NCBI RefSeq assembly: GCF_003284935.1
Contig: NZ_QMEV01000022.1
Span: 1-64,000, forward strand
From: Mycobacterium colombiense
GTDB lineage: Bacteria; Actinomycetota; Actinomycetes; Mycobacteriales; Mycobacteriaceae
Reading direction: 5' to 3'
DNA: 64,000 bases
Part shown: one piece after another, positions 52,888 to 61,075 of the stretch
How positions within the stretch are numbered: the stretch's first letter is position 1
Layout: the number at the start of each line of letters is the position of its first letter
Notes under the pieces: model-generated
The model's input: the letters and a program-made list of their open reading frames with translations, nothing else
What the model was told of the DNA's origin: nothing
Databases searched by the model: none
Program-made: the position numbers and the translations under genes

Positions 52888-53288
52888 ATGACCCGCCCCA
52901 TCCCGGAGCCCACGCCGGTCTCGCAGCCCTTCTGGGACGGCCTGGCCCGGCACCGCATCCTGGTCCAGTACTCGCCGTCAGCACAACGCTACGTGTTCTA
53001 TCCGCGCACCCTGACCCCCGGAACCCTGGCCGACGACCTGCAGTGGCGCGAAATTGACGGTGCCGCAACGCTATACACCTTCACGGTCGCCCGCCGGCCC
53101 ACCGGGCCGCCGTGGGCCGACGCGCTGCCGCAGCTGCCCGCGGTGGTGCAGTGGGATGCCGGACCGAAATTCAGCACCGAGTTGGTCACGTCGACCCGGG
53201 TGACATCCGCATCGGCATGCGGGTGCGGCCGGTGTTCTACGATCTGCCCCAAGAGGGCATCACCCTTCTGAAATATCGGCCCGCATGA
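52888..53288 (+). pseudogene. Frameshifted DUF35 (OB-fold) partner of the Ltp2-like aldolase
   Basis: From ATG 52888 the frame reads about 100 normal DUF35 residues (QPFWDGLARHRILVQYS, LQWREIDGAATLYTFTV, LPQLPAVVQWD) and then an implausible Cys/Ser/Arg-rich tail to 53271. From 53190 another frame gives VDPGDIRIGMRVRPVFYDLP and ends LLKYRPA at 53288, exactly a DUF35 C-terminus. Restoring one base, probably A, in GTCACGTC near 53188 rejoins them as LVN-VDPG. The zinc-ribbon cysteines normal in DUF35 are absent (QYSPSAQRYVF). Error or real mutation cannot be told apart. Confidence 0.78.
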
Positions 53289-53314
53289 GCCCGGGCGGTA
53301 GGTCGGAGGTGCAC

Positions 53315-54916
53315 ATGGACGACCCGGTCGACAGCGACGTCATCGTCATCGGCGCCGGGTTCGCCGGGCTCTACGCCGTGCACCGGGTCGCCTCATCGGG
53401 CCTGTCGGTCACCGGCATCGAGGCCGCCCCCGACGTCGGCGGTACCTGGTACTGGAACCGCTACCCCGGCGCGCGCTGCGACGTCGAAAGCGTGGACTAC
53501 TCCTACTCATTCGACGAAGAACTGCAGCGGAGCTGGTGGTGGACCGAACGCTTCGCCGCCCAGCCGGAAATCCTGGCCTACCTACGCCACGTCGCCGACC
53601 GTTTCGAGCTGCGCCGCCACTACCGATTCGGCGTCGACGTCACCGGCGCCAGCTTCGAGGAAGGCCGCTGGCACGTCGACACCGCGACCGGACAGCGCTT
53701 TGTCGCACAGTTCCTGTTGTGTGCGACCGGCTGCCTGTCGGCGCTGAATCGTCCCGACATCCCCGGGGCCGAGGACTTTTCGGGGCAGGTGTATTTCACG
53801 GCGGCGTGGCCGCGCGAAGATCCCGAGCTGCGCGGCAAGCGGGTGGGCCTGATCGGCACGGGATCGTCCGGGATCCAGGTGGCCCCGATCATCGCGGCCG
53901 CCGCCGAAAACCTGGTCGTATTCCAGCGATCCGCGAACTACACCATCCCGATGCCCAACCGGCCGTGGTCGGCCGAGGAACAGCGACAGATCCAGGAGCA
54001 GTACCCCGAACGCCGCCGGCTCTCCGCCTATGCGCCGGCGGGCACACCGCACGGCACCTACCACAAGAACGCCGTCGACACCGAACCGCAGGAACGGACC
54101 GAAGCGCTGTGGAAACGCTGGCGCGAAGGCGGAGTGCTGTTCGCCAAGACCTTCCCCGACCAGACCAGCGACCTGTCCGCCAACGACATCGCCAGGACGT
54201 TCGCCGAGCAGCGGATCCGCGAGATCGTCAACGATCCCGCCGTCGCAGCCGATCTCATTCCGGTCGATCACCCGATCGGAACCAAACGCATCTGCACCGA
54301 CGACGGCTACTACGCCACCTTCAACCGCGACAACGTTCGGCTGGTGAACCTGCGCCGCGAGCCCATCGAGACGATCACCGCCGACGGGGTGCGAACAAGC
54401 GCGACGACATACCCCTGCGACGTGCTGGTCTTCGCGACCGGCTTCGACGCCATGACCGGCGCGCTGACCCGGATCGACCCGAAAGGTCCCGGGGGACAGC
54501 GGCTGCGTGACCTCTGGGCCGGCGGCCCGGTGACCTTCCTCGGCCTGATGGTGCCCGGCCTGCCGAACCTGTTCACCATCAGCGGGCCGGGCAGCCCGTC
54601 GGTGCTGTCCAATATGGTGCTGCACGCCGAGGTTCAGGTCGACTGGGTGGTCGACCTGGTGCGGACCGCGCGACGCCTCGGCGTGGACGAGGTCGAGCCC
54701 CGCCACGACGCGGCGATCGCCTGGACCGAACACGTGGCCCAAGCGGCCGAGCGGACCCTGTTCCCCAGCGCGGCATCCTCGTGGTACCTGGGCACCAACA
54801 TCGAGGGCAAGAAGCGAGTCTTCATGCCCTACATCGGCGGTTTCGGCACCTATCGGCGGCGCTGCGACGAGGTGGCCCAGAACGACTACGCGGGGCTGGT
54901 GTTGACCACCCGATGA
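53315..54916 (+). CDS. Baeyer-Villiger monooxygenase-like protein with altered fingerprint
   Basis: A 533-residue cyclohexanone-monooxygenase-type flavoprotein. FAD motif VIVIGAGFAGLYAV (about 10-23), GGTWYWNRYPGARCDVES (about 46) and NADPH motif VGLIGTGSSGIQV (about 182) are intact. The fingerprint reads FSGQVYFTAAWP (about 155-166): Phe (residue 161) stands where the near-invariant His is expected. GGAGG 5 bases before ATG 53315 sets the start; ATG 53285, overlapping the DUF35 stop, would add ten residues. It may oxidise a ketone by Baeyer-Villiger chemistry or have shifted function. Confidence 0.88.
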   Translation: MDDPVDSDVIVIGAGFAGLYAVHRVASSGLSVTGIEAAPDVGGTWYWNRYPGARCDVESVDYSYSFDEELQRSWWWTERFAAQPEILAYLRHVADRFELRRHYRFGVDVTGASFEEGRWHVDTATGQRFVAQFLLCATGCLSALNRPDIPGAEDFSGQVYFTAAWPREDPELRGKRVGLIGTGSSGIQVAPIIAAAAENLVVFQRSANYTIPMPNRPWSAEEQRQIQEQYPERRRLSAYAPAGTPHGTYHKNAVDTEPQERTEALWKRWREGGVLFAKTFPDQTSDLSANDIARTFAEQRIREIVNDPAVAADLIPVDHPIGTKRICTDDGYYATFNRDNVRLVNLRREPIETITADGVRTSATTYPCDVLVFATGFDAMTGALTRIDPKGPGGQRLRDLWAGGPVTFLGLMVPGLPNLFTISGPGSPSVLSNMVLHAEVQVDWVVDLVRTARRLGVDEVEPRHDAAIAWTEHVAQAAERTLFPSAASSWYLGTNIEGKKRVFMPYIGGFGTYRRRCDEVAQNDYAGLVLTTR

Positions 54917-54937
54917 CGTCGACGAGGAGGTGAACCC

Positions 54938-56557
54938 GTGCCGGAGACGGTCCAACAGCTGCTGCGGCAACGTCGCCATGACGACGCCCGGGCGCTGGTG
55001 CACGGCGAGCGGACCTGGACCTGGCGCGAGCACCTCGCCGAAGCCGAGGCGGAGGCCGCCGCGCTGATCGCGCTGGCCGACCCCGCACGCCCGTTGCATG
55101 TCGGCGCCGTACTGGGCAACTCCCCGGCCATGCTGCGCGCCATGGCCGCGGCGGCGCTGGGCGGCTACGTGCTGTGCGGGATCAACACCACGCGGCGCGG
55201 ATCGGGATTGCTGGCCGACATCCGCCGATCCGACTGCCAGATATTGCTCGCCGACCCGGAGCACCTGGAACTGCTGAAAGACTTGGACCTCAACGGTATT
55301 CAGCTAATCGATGTGACCGGCGGCCACTACGCCGACGCCGTCGCGGCTGCGCCACCGCTGGCGCCGCATCGCGAGGTGGCAGCCGAAGACACCCTGATGA
55401 TGATCTTCACCTCGGGCACCAGCGGTGACCCCAAGGTGGTGCGGTTCGCCCACGGCATGGCGATCATGTGCGGTGCCAGCCTGATCTTTCAGTACGACGT
55501 CACCGCCGACGACGTCTGCTACCTGTCGATGCCGCTCTTTCACTCGAACGGCGTCGCCGCGGGGTGGGCGGTCGCCATCGGCAGCGGGGCCACCATGGTG
55601 CCGGCGCGGTTTTCGCCGTCCCGCTTCCTCGACGATGTGCGTCGCTATCGCGTGACCTATGTGAACTACGTCGGCAAGCCGCTGGCGCTGATCCTGTCCA
55701 CGCCCGAGCGTCCCGACGACGCCGACAACACCTTGCGGGTGGCCTTCGGCAACGAGGCGACCGATCGCGACATCGCCGAATTCGCAAGGCGTTTCGGGTG
55801 CCGGGTCGTCGACAGCTTCGGGTCGAGTGAATTCGCGGTGATCGTGGTGCGCGAAGACGGCACCCCGCCCGGCTCCATCGGCAAGCCGTACCCGGGGGTG
55901 AGCATCTACAACCCGACGACGCTGCGGGAATGCGAACCCGCGAAGTTCGACGCCCACGGGGCGCTGACCAACTTCGACGACGCCGTCGGCGAGCTCGTCA
56001 ACACCCAGGGGGCGGGCCCCTTCGCCGGCTACTACAACGATCCGGGTGCCACCGCGGAGCGCATGCGGCACGGGATGTACTGGTCGGGAGATCTGGCCTA
56101 TCGCGACGACGACGGCTGGATTTACCTGGCCGGCCGCACCGCCGATTGGATGCGGGTGGACGGGGAGAACCTGGCGGCCGGCCCGATCGAGCGGATTCTG
56201 GCGCGGCTGCCCGAGATCAGCCAGGTCGCCGTCTATGCGGTTCCCGACGACCGGGTCGGCGACCAGGTGATGGCCGCCCTGGTGCTGCGCCCCGGGGCCC
56301 GCCTGAGCCCGGACGTTTTCGCGAAATTCCTTGCCGCGCAGCCGGATCTGTCGCCGAAGGCATGGCCCCGCTACGTGCGGATCAACGACCGACTGCCGGC
56401 GACCGCGACCAACAAGATTCTCAAGCGGGCGCTCATCGCCGCGGGTGTGACCGCGCAGGAGGGGTTGTTGTGGGCGCGCCCGGCACGTGGCAGCAGTTAT
56501 GTCCCGGTGAGCGAAAACGCCGCCGGCCGTGCGGCATCCGGCGTCGCAGGATCGTGA
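54938..56557 (+). CDS. Acyl-CoA synthetase (FadD1/FadD17-like)
   Basis: A 539-residue AMP-binding enzyme. P-loop FTSGTSGDPKVV (about 157-168), FGSSE in place of YG-TE (about 292), WSGDLAYRDDDG (about 381) and the C-terminal catalytic lysine in TNKILKR (about 491) are present. The family resembles M. tuberculosis FadD17/FadD1, the former linked to steroid side-chain activation. AGGAGG lies 7 bases before GTG 54938. It ends the igr-like operon; activating the acid that the two dehydrogenases use is the natural role. Confidence 0.87.
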   Translation: MPETVQQLLRQRRHDDARALVHGERTWTWREHLAEAEAEAAALIALADPARPLHVGAVLGNSPAMLRAMAAAALGGYVLCGINTTRRGSGLLADIRRSDCQILLADPEHLELLKDLDLNGIQLIDVTGGHYADAVAAAPPLAPHREVAAEDTLMMIFTSGTSGDPKVVRFAHGMAIMCGASLIFQYDVTADDVCYLSMPLFHSNGVAAGWAVAIGSGATMVPARFSPSRFLDDVRRYRVTYVNYVGKPLALILSTPERPDDADNTLRVAFGNEATDRDIAEFARRFGCRVVDSFGSSEFAVIVVREDGTPPGSIGKPYPGVSIYNPTTLRECEPAKFDAHGALTNFDDAVGELVNTQGAGPFAGYYNDPGATAERMRHGMYWSGDLAYRDDDGWIYLAGRTADWMRVDGENLAAGPIERILARLPEISQVAVYAVPDDRVGDQVMAALVLRPGARLSPDVFAKFLAAQPDLSPKAWPRYVRINDRLPATATNKILKRALIAAGVTAQEGLLWARPARGSSYVPVSENAAGRAASGVAGS

Positions 56558-56564
56558 AGCGGCC

Positions 56565-57437
56565 TCAGCCCGCTTCCTCGACGGGGTCGGGCTGGGGTGC
56601 CTCCCCGAACCGCGCCAGCACCAGCGTCGCGCACACGGCGACGGCGAAGCCCGCGACCACCAGCCAGCCCAGCCCCTCGCGCGCGGTGTCGCCCAGCCAC
56701 ACCACCCCGACGAATGCCGGTGCGAGCGTCTCGCCGACCACCATGCCGGCGACGGCCGTGGTCACCGATCCGCGGTGCAGCGCCGAGGTGAGCAACAGAA
56801 AACCCGCGGCCCCGCCGGCGGCCGCCGCGTACAGCGCGGGGTTGGTGTAGAACGCCCGCTTGGTGGGATCGATCGCCTCGATCAGCCGCACACCCACCTC
56901 GACGACGCCGAAGCCGCTGCCGGCGGCCAGCCCCAGCGCGAGCGCACGCGCGCGGTCGGGCAAGCGCCCCGCGGCGGCGCCGCCGAGGAAGATCGCCGCC
57001 ACCACCCCCAGCAACGCCCAGCCGAGCCCGGCCGGGGCGTGCCGAAAGTGGCCGGGGCCGGCGGCCAGGGCGAGAACGACCAGGCTGGCGCAGACCACGC
57101 CCACGGCCGTCCATTCCCCCGACGACAGCCGCGCAGACAGCACCCACGCGGCCACCACGCCGGTGACCGCGATCGAGGCGGCCAGCGCGGCCGCGACGAC
57201 GTAGATGGGGACCAGGCGCAGCGCGGCGACTTGAAGCGCGAACCCGGCGACGTCGAGACCGACCCCGGCCAGATAGCGCCACTGCCGCACGGCGCGCAAC
57301 AGCAGGACGGCGTCGACGCCCGAGCCGCTGCCGGCTTCCACGGAGCGGGTCCCTGCCGCCTGCAGCACGGTCGCCGTCCCGTAACACAGCGAACAGCCCA
57401 GCGCGAGGAGGAAGCCGATCAGCACACCCATCGACAT
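56565..57437 (-). CDS. DMT/EamA-like integral membrane protein
   Basis: A 290-residue protein of about ten hydrophobic helices with short loops: MGVLIGFLLALGCSLCYGTATVLQA at the start (in parts), VVAAALAASIAVTGVVAAWVL, LGWALLGVVAAIFLGG and a GLGWLVVAGFAVAVCATLVLA end. The pattern resembles two five-helix EamA repeats (drug/metabolite transporters). ATG 57437 is chosen because the membrane protein begins there; upstream in-frame sequence is Arg-rich. Substrate unknown. It is convergent with the FadD (7 bp). Confidence 0.7.
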   Translation of the reverse strand: MSMGVLIGFLLALGCSLCYGTATVLQAAGTRSVEAGSGSGVDAVLLLRAVRQWRYLAGVGLDVAGFALQVAALRLVPIYVVAAALAASIAVTGVVAAWVLSARLSSGEWTAVGVVCASLVVLALAAGPGHFRHAPAGLGWALLGVVAAIFLGGAAAGRLPDRARALALGLAAGSGFGVVEVGVRLIEAIDPTKRAFYTNPALYAAAAGGAAGFLLLTSALHRGSVTTAVAGMVVGETLAPAFVGVVWLGDTAREGLGWLVVAGFAVAVCATLVLARFGEAPQPDPVEEAG

Positions 57438-57659
57438 TAGGCGCCGCGGCGGCCGTACGCCGCGGCGCCTGGCTCCTGTCAAACTGCTGAGCAAACGTTT
57501 GGCCGACGGACGGCCGGGGCACCTCAGAGGTATCTAACGCCATAGCCCTAACCATCGGTACGCAGCAGCCAGTGAACGGCTATGCCTGCGCTGTGCGCGC
57601 GTTCGACATATGTCTAAGCTTGCGCGCCAACAGAATTCATTTCGATGTTTGGAGTCGGT

Positions 57660-57676
57660 GTACAACTGTGTACTCT
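57660..57676 (+). promoter_or_regulatory. Operator-like palindrome and -10 of the reductase-desA3 operon
   Basis: GTACA-ACTG-TGTAC (57660-57673) overlaps TACTCT (57671-57676), a TANNNT -10 whose downstream end is 7 bases before ATG 57684. No ribosome site precedes the ATG, so a leaderless transcript repressed by something binding the palindrome is suggested. A second 10-bp palindrome GACATATGTC lies at 57605-57614. Confidence 0.5.
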
Positions 57677-57683
57677 AGAACAC

Positions 57684-58781
57684 ATGGCTGAACGCGGTGC
57701 CCAGCCCAACGTCCCACGCGGACGGCGGTTATTCCTGCGGGCGGTGCGACGGTTGTTCAGCCCGCTGCAGCCCGACGACTACCTCGAGATGATCAACCCG
57801 CTGTGGACCACCAAGGAGCTGCGCGGGAAGGTCGAACGCATCGAGCAGCAGGGCTCGGAGGCGGCCAGCGTCCTGATTCGCCCCGGCTACGAATGGCCCG
57901 GCCACAAGCCCGGTCAATATGTGCGCCTCGGGGTGGTCATCGACGGCGTCTACCACTGGCGCGCGTACTCGCTGACCTCGGATCCCAGGCCCGAAGACGG
58001 CCTGATCAGCGTCACGCCGAAGCGCGTCGACGGCGGCGCCGTGTCGCCCTACCTCGTGCACAAGATTCAACCGGGCGACCTCGTGCGGTTGGGCGAAATC
58101 GAGGGCGTCTTCACGCTGCCCGAACCGCTGCCGGCCAAGATGCTGTTCATCAGCGCGGGCAGCGGCATCACGCCGATCATCAGCATGCTGCGCGACCTCG
58201 ACCATCGCGACGAATTGCGCGACGCGCTGGTGATCCATTCCGCGCGAACCCGCGAGCAGGCCATGTTCCTGCCCGCCTTGGAAGAGCTCGAGCAGCGCCA
58301 CGAGGGGCTGCGGCTGGATCTTCGCCTCACCTCCGAACAGGGCCGGTTCACGCCCGGCGACCTGGACGAAGTGTGCCCGGACTGGCGTGAGCGCGAGGCC
58401 TTCTGCTCGGGTCCCGGGGAAATGCTCGACGCGCTGATCGAACACTGGAAAGAACACGGCGACTGCGACCGCCTGCACTTCGAGCGGTTCCAACCGAAGA
58501 TCGGCGGCGACGCCAACGCCGGCGAGGGCGGCACCGTCTGCTTCTCCGACAGTGAGAAGGAAGTCGAATGTGACGGCGGCACATCGATTCTCGAGGCCGG
58601 CGAGAAGGCCGGTCTCAACCTCGCCTATGGCTGTCGCATCGGAATCTGCCACACCTGCGTCGGGACGCTGAAGTCGGGCAAGCTGCGTGACCTGCGCTCG
58701 GGTGACGTCATCGAACCGACCGGACAAGACGTCCGAATCTGCATCAACACCGCTGAGGGCGACGTCGAACTCGAACTCTGA
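57684..58781 (+). CDS. Ferredoxin-NADP reductase-type electron-transfer partner of DesA3 (Rv3230c-like)
   Basis: A 365-residue three-part reductase. An FAD domain with RAYSLTS (about 93) follows a basic N-terminus, then an NADPH domain (SAGSGITPIISM, about 159; AFCSGPGEM, about 237) and a C-terminal 2Fe-2S ferredoxin (C-x4-C-x2-C at about 316-324, last Cys near 353). It supplies electrons for the desaturase, with which it shares an operon (17 bp), as Rv3230c does for DesA3. Leaderless start ATG 57684 is inferred. KshB-like reductases have the same domain order and are the main alternative. Confidence 0.9.
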   Translation: MAERGAQPNVPRGRRLFLRAVRRLFSPLQPDDYLEMINPLWTTKELRGKVERIEQQGSEAASVLIRPGYEWPGHKPGQYVRLGVVIDGVYHWRAYSLTSDPRPEDGLISVTPKRVDGGAVSPYLVHKIQPGDLVRLGEIEGVFTLPEPLPAKMLFISAGSGITPIISMLRDLDHRDELRDALVIHSARTREQAMFLPALEELEQRHEGLRLDLRLTSEQGRFTPGDLDEVCPDWREREAFCSGPGEMLDALIEHWKEHGDCDRLHFERFQPKIGGDANAGEGGTVCFSDSEKEVECDGGTSILEAGEKAGLNLAYGCRIGICHTCVGTLKSGKLRDLRSGDVIEPTGQDVRICINTAEGDVELEL

Positions 58782-58797
58782 TCGAAAGGAGCGGCTT

Positions 58798-60204
58798 GTG
58801 ACCACTGCCGTAAAGAATGCCGCTGACAACCCACTCGCTCGCTTGAGCGAGCAAGAGCTGGAAAAGCTTGCCAAGGAATTCGACGCGATTCACGACGACG
58901 TGTTCGCCGACCTCGGCGAGCGCGACCGGCGCTACATCAAGAACGTCATCTCGGCGCAACGGCAGATCGTGGTGGCCGGCCGGGTGCTGCTGCTGGCCTC
59001 GCGCTCGAAGACCGCGTGGCTGCTGGGCACCGCGTGCCTCTCGATGGCCAAGATCCTGGAGAACATGGAGATCGGCCACAACGTCATGCACGGCCAGTGG
59101 GACTGGATGAACGATCCCGATATCCACTCCTCGGTGTGGGACTGGGACACGGCGTCGACCGCCGAGTCATGGAAGCACTCGCACAATTACATCCACCACA
59201 CGTTCACCAACATCCTGGGCAAGGACAAAGATCTCGGCTACGAGATCATGCGGATCGACCCCAACCAGAAATGGGCGCCGCGGTATCTGGGCCAGCCGAT
59301 CTACAACCTGTTGCTCACGCTGCTGTTCGAGTGGGGCGTCGCCGTCCACGACATGGACATCGACGCCATCCGCAAGCGGGAGAAGCCCTGGTCCGAGGTG
59401 CGCAAGGACCTCAAAGGGATCGGGGTCAAGGCGCGCGCGCAGATCGTCAAGGACTATCTCGGGTGGCCGCTGATCAGCGCGGGCGCGTTCGGGCTCGCGC
59501 AATTGGCGACGGGTGGCCGGCTCGAACAGCCGGCGCAGTCCCGCGTCGCCAGGCGGCTGCGCAGGGTGTCCACGGGCCGCCGCACGGGCGCCGTGGCGAA
59601 GTTCCTCGACAAGGTCGCGCCGGGTGTCGAAAGCACCTACCTGCGCACGCTGGCCGCCGACGCGCTGGCCAACGTCATCCGCAACGTGTGGGCCCACGCC
59701 ATCATCTTCTGCGGCCACTTTCCCGACCAGACGTACACGTTCACGCCGGAAGAAGTCGAGGACGAGAGCCGCGGCGGTTGGTATGTGCGCCAATTGCTCG
59801 GCGCCGCGAACATCGACGGCAGCCCGCTGTTCCACATCATCAGCGGCAATCTCGGTTATCAGGTCGAGCACCACCTCTACCCGGACATGCCGAGCAGTCG
59901 ATACTCCGAGATCGCGCCGCAGGTCAAGGAGATCTGCGAGCGCTACGAGCTGCCTTACAACTCCGGCCGTTTCTCGAAGCAGTGGGCGATGGTGCACCGC
60001 AGCATCTTTCGGCTGGCCTTCCCGGGCGGGAAGCCCCGGCCGAAGCCGGGTCCCTACCACGGCAACGTGCATCGGCCCGATCCCGAGCGGCCGAGCGAGG
60101 GCAATCGCTCCCGTGACCGGGTGCCCGCCGAGCATCCCTCCGCCGGCCCCGAACACGACTCCGGTGGCGTCGAGGTGCAGCCGCCGCCGCGGGGCAAGGA
60201 CTGA
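58798..60204 (+). CDS. desA3: Stearoyl-CoA delta9-desaturase DesA3
   Basis: A 468-residue membrane fatty-acid desaturase. The three histidine boxes are GHNVMHGQ (about 93), HSHNYIHHT (about 127) and QVEHHLYP (about 358). Hydrophobic helices flank the first boxes and the C-terminal 60 residues are a Pro/Asp/Arg-rich cytoplasmic tail (PGPYHGNVHRPDPE). AAAGGAG precedes GTG 58798. It makes oleoyl-CoA with O2 and electrons from the adjacent reductase, feeding membrane and storage lipids. The order reductase-desA3 matches M. tuberculosis Rv3230c-Rv3229c. Confidence 0.92.
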   Translation: MTTAVKNAADNPLARLSEQELEKLAKEFDAIHDDVFADLGERDRRYIKNVISAQRQIVVAGRVLLLASRSKTAWLLGTACLSMAKILENMEIGHNVMHGQWDWMNDPDIHSSVWDWDTASTAESWKHSHNYIHHTFTNILGKDKDLGYEIMRIDPNQKWAPRYLGQPIYNLLLTLLFEWGVAVHDMDIDAIRKREKPWSEVRKDLKGIGVKARAQIVKDYLGWPLISAGAFGLAQLATGGRLEQPAQSRVARRLRRVSTGRRTGAVAKFLDKVAPGVESTYLRTLAADALANVIRNVWAHAIIFCGHFPDQTYTFTPEEVEDESRGGWYVRQLLGAANIDGSPLFHIISGNLGYQVEHHLYPDMPSSRYSEIAPQVKEICERYELPYNSGRFSKQWAMVHRSIFRLAFPGGKPRPKPGPYHGNVHRPDPERPSEGNRSRDRVPAEHPSAGPEHDSGGVEVQPPPRGKD

Positions 60205-60301
60205 TCCGCGGCCGACCTCATCGGGATTGTTGATCGATGGCATCGGCGATCCCAATGGCCGGAGAGGACTCCACGCGCCGATCGCCGGTTTGAATGGGGT
60301 G

Positions 60302-61024
60302 ATGGAACTCGAATCCCAGATCGCTCTGGTCACCGGCGGCACCGCCGGCATCGGCCTCGAATCGGCCCGCCTGCTGGCGGGCGAGGGCGCCGAGGTGGTG
60401 ATCTCGGGACGAGACGCCGACCGGGGTGCCCGCGCCGTGGCCGAAATCGACGGCAAGGTCAGGTTCGTTCGCGCCGACCTCGGTGACATGGATTCGATCG
60501 CGGAGCTGGTGAGCGAAGCCGGACCGGTCGACGTGCTCGTCAACAACGCCGGCGCCTTCCCCGTCGCACCCACTGTCGAGCAAGGTCTCGCCCCGTTCGA
60601 GGCCATGTTCGACACCAACGTGCGGGGTGCCTACTTCCTGGTCGCGCAACTCGCCCCCGGCATGATCGCCCGTCAGCGCGGCAGCATCGTCAACGTCACG
60701 TCCCTGGCGGCTCGAAAAGGGATGCCGGGGGCATCGGTGTACGGCGCGACGAAGGCGGCGCTGGCGTCGCTGACGCGCACATGGGCCGCCGAATTCGGCC
60801 CGCACGGTGTCCGGGTGAACAGCGTTTCGCCGGGGCCCACGCGCACCGCGGGTGTCCTCGCCGAGTGGGGGGAGTCCATCGAGGACATCGCCACCACCCT
60901 CCCGCTGCGCCGCACCGCGCGCCCGGCGGAGATCGCCCAGGCGGTGCTGTTCCTGGCGTCGCCGCGGGCAGGCTACGTCACCGGATCGACGCTGTACGTC
61001 GACGGCGGCGGGGCCGCCGCCTGA
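60302..61024 (+). CDS. Short-chain dehydrogenase/reductase
   Basis: A 240-residue minimal SDR: TGGTAGIG (about 12-19), SGRDADRG after strand 2 (favours NADP), NNAGAFP and active site YGATK (about 146-150), ending VTGSTLYVDGG. It is 97 bp after desA3 and has no strong ribosome site, so it may be read through from that operon or have its own promoter. Specificity unknown; 3-oxoacyl-reductase-like enzymes look the same. Confidence 0.83.
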   Translation: MELESQIALVTGGTAGIGLESARLLAGEGAEVVISGRDADRGARAVAEIDGKVRFVRADLGDMDSIAELVSEAGPVDVLVNNAGAFPVAPTVEQGLAPFEAMFDTNVRGAYFLVAQLAPGMIARQRGSIVNVTSLAARKGMPGASVYGATKAALASLTRTWAAEFGPHGVRVNSVSPGPTRTAGVLAEWGESIEDIATTLPLRRTARPAEIAQAVLFLASPRAGYVTGSTLYVDGGGAAA

Positions 61025-61075
61025 ACGCGCACCGAATCTGAACCATTTTCCCGGACTCGTCGTGGATCATCATCG

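Noticed and set aside
57674..57687. KstR-type operator (TnnAACnnGTTnnA) at the desA3 promoter
   Set aside because: Only one half-site, CTAGAAC, is present; the second half reads ATGG.
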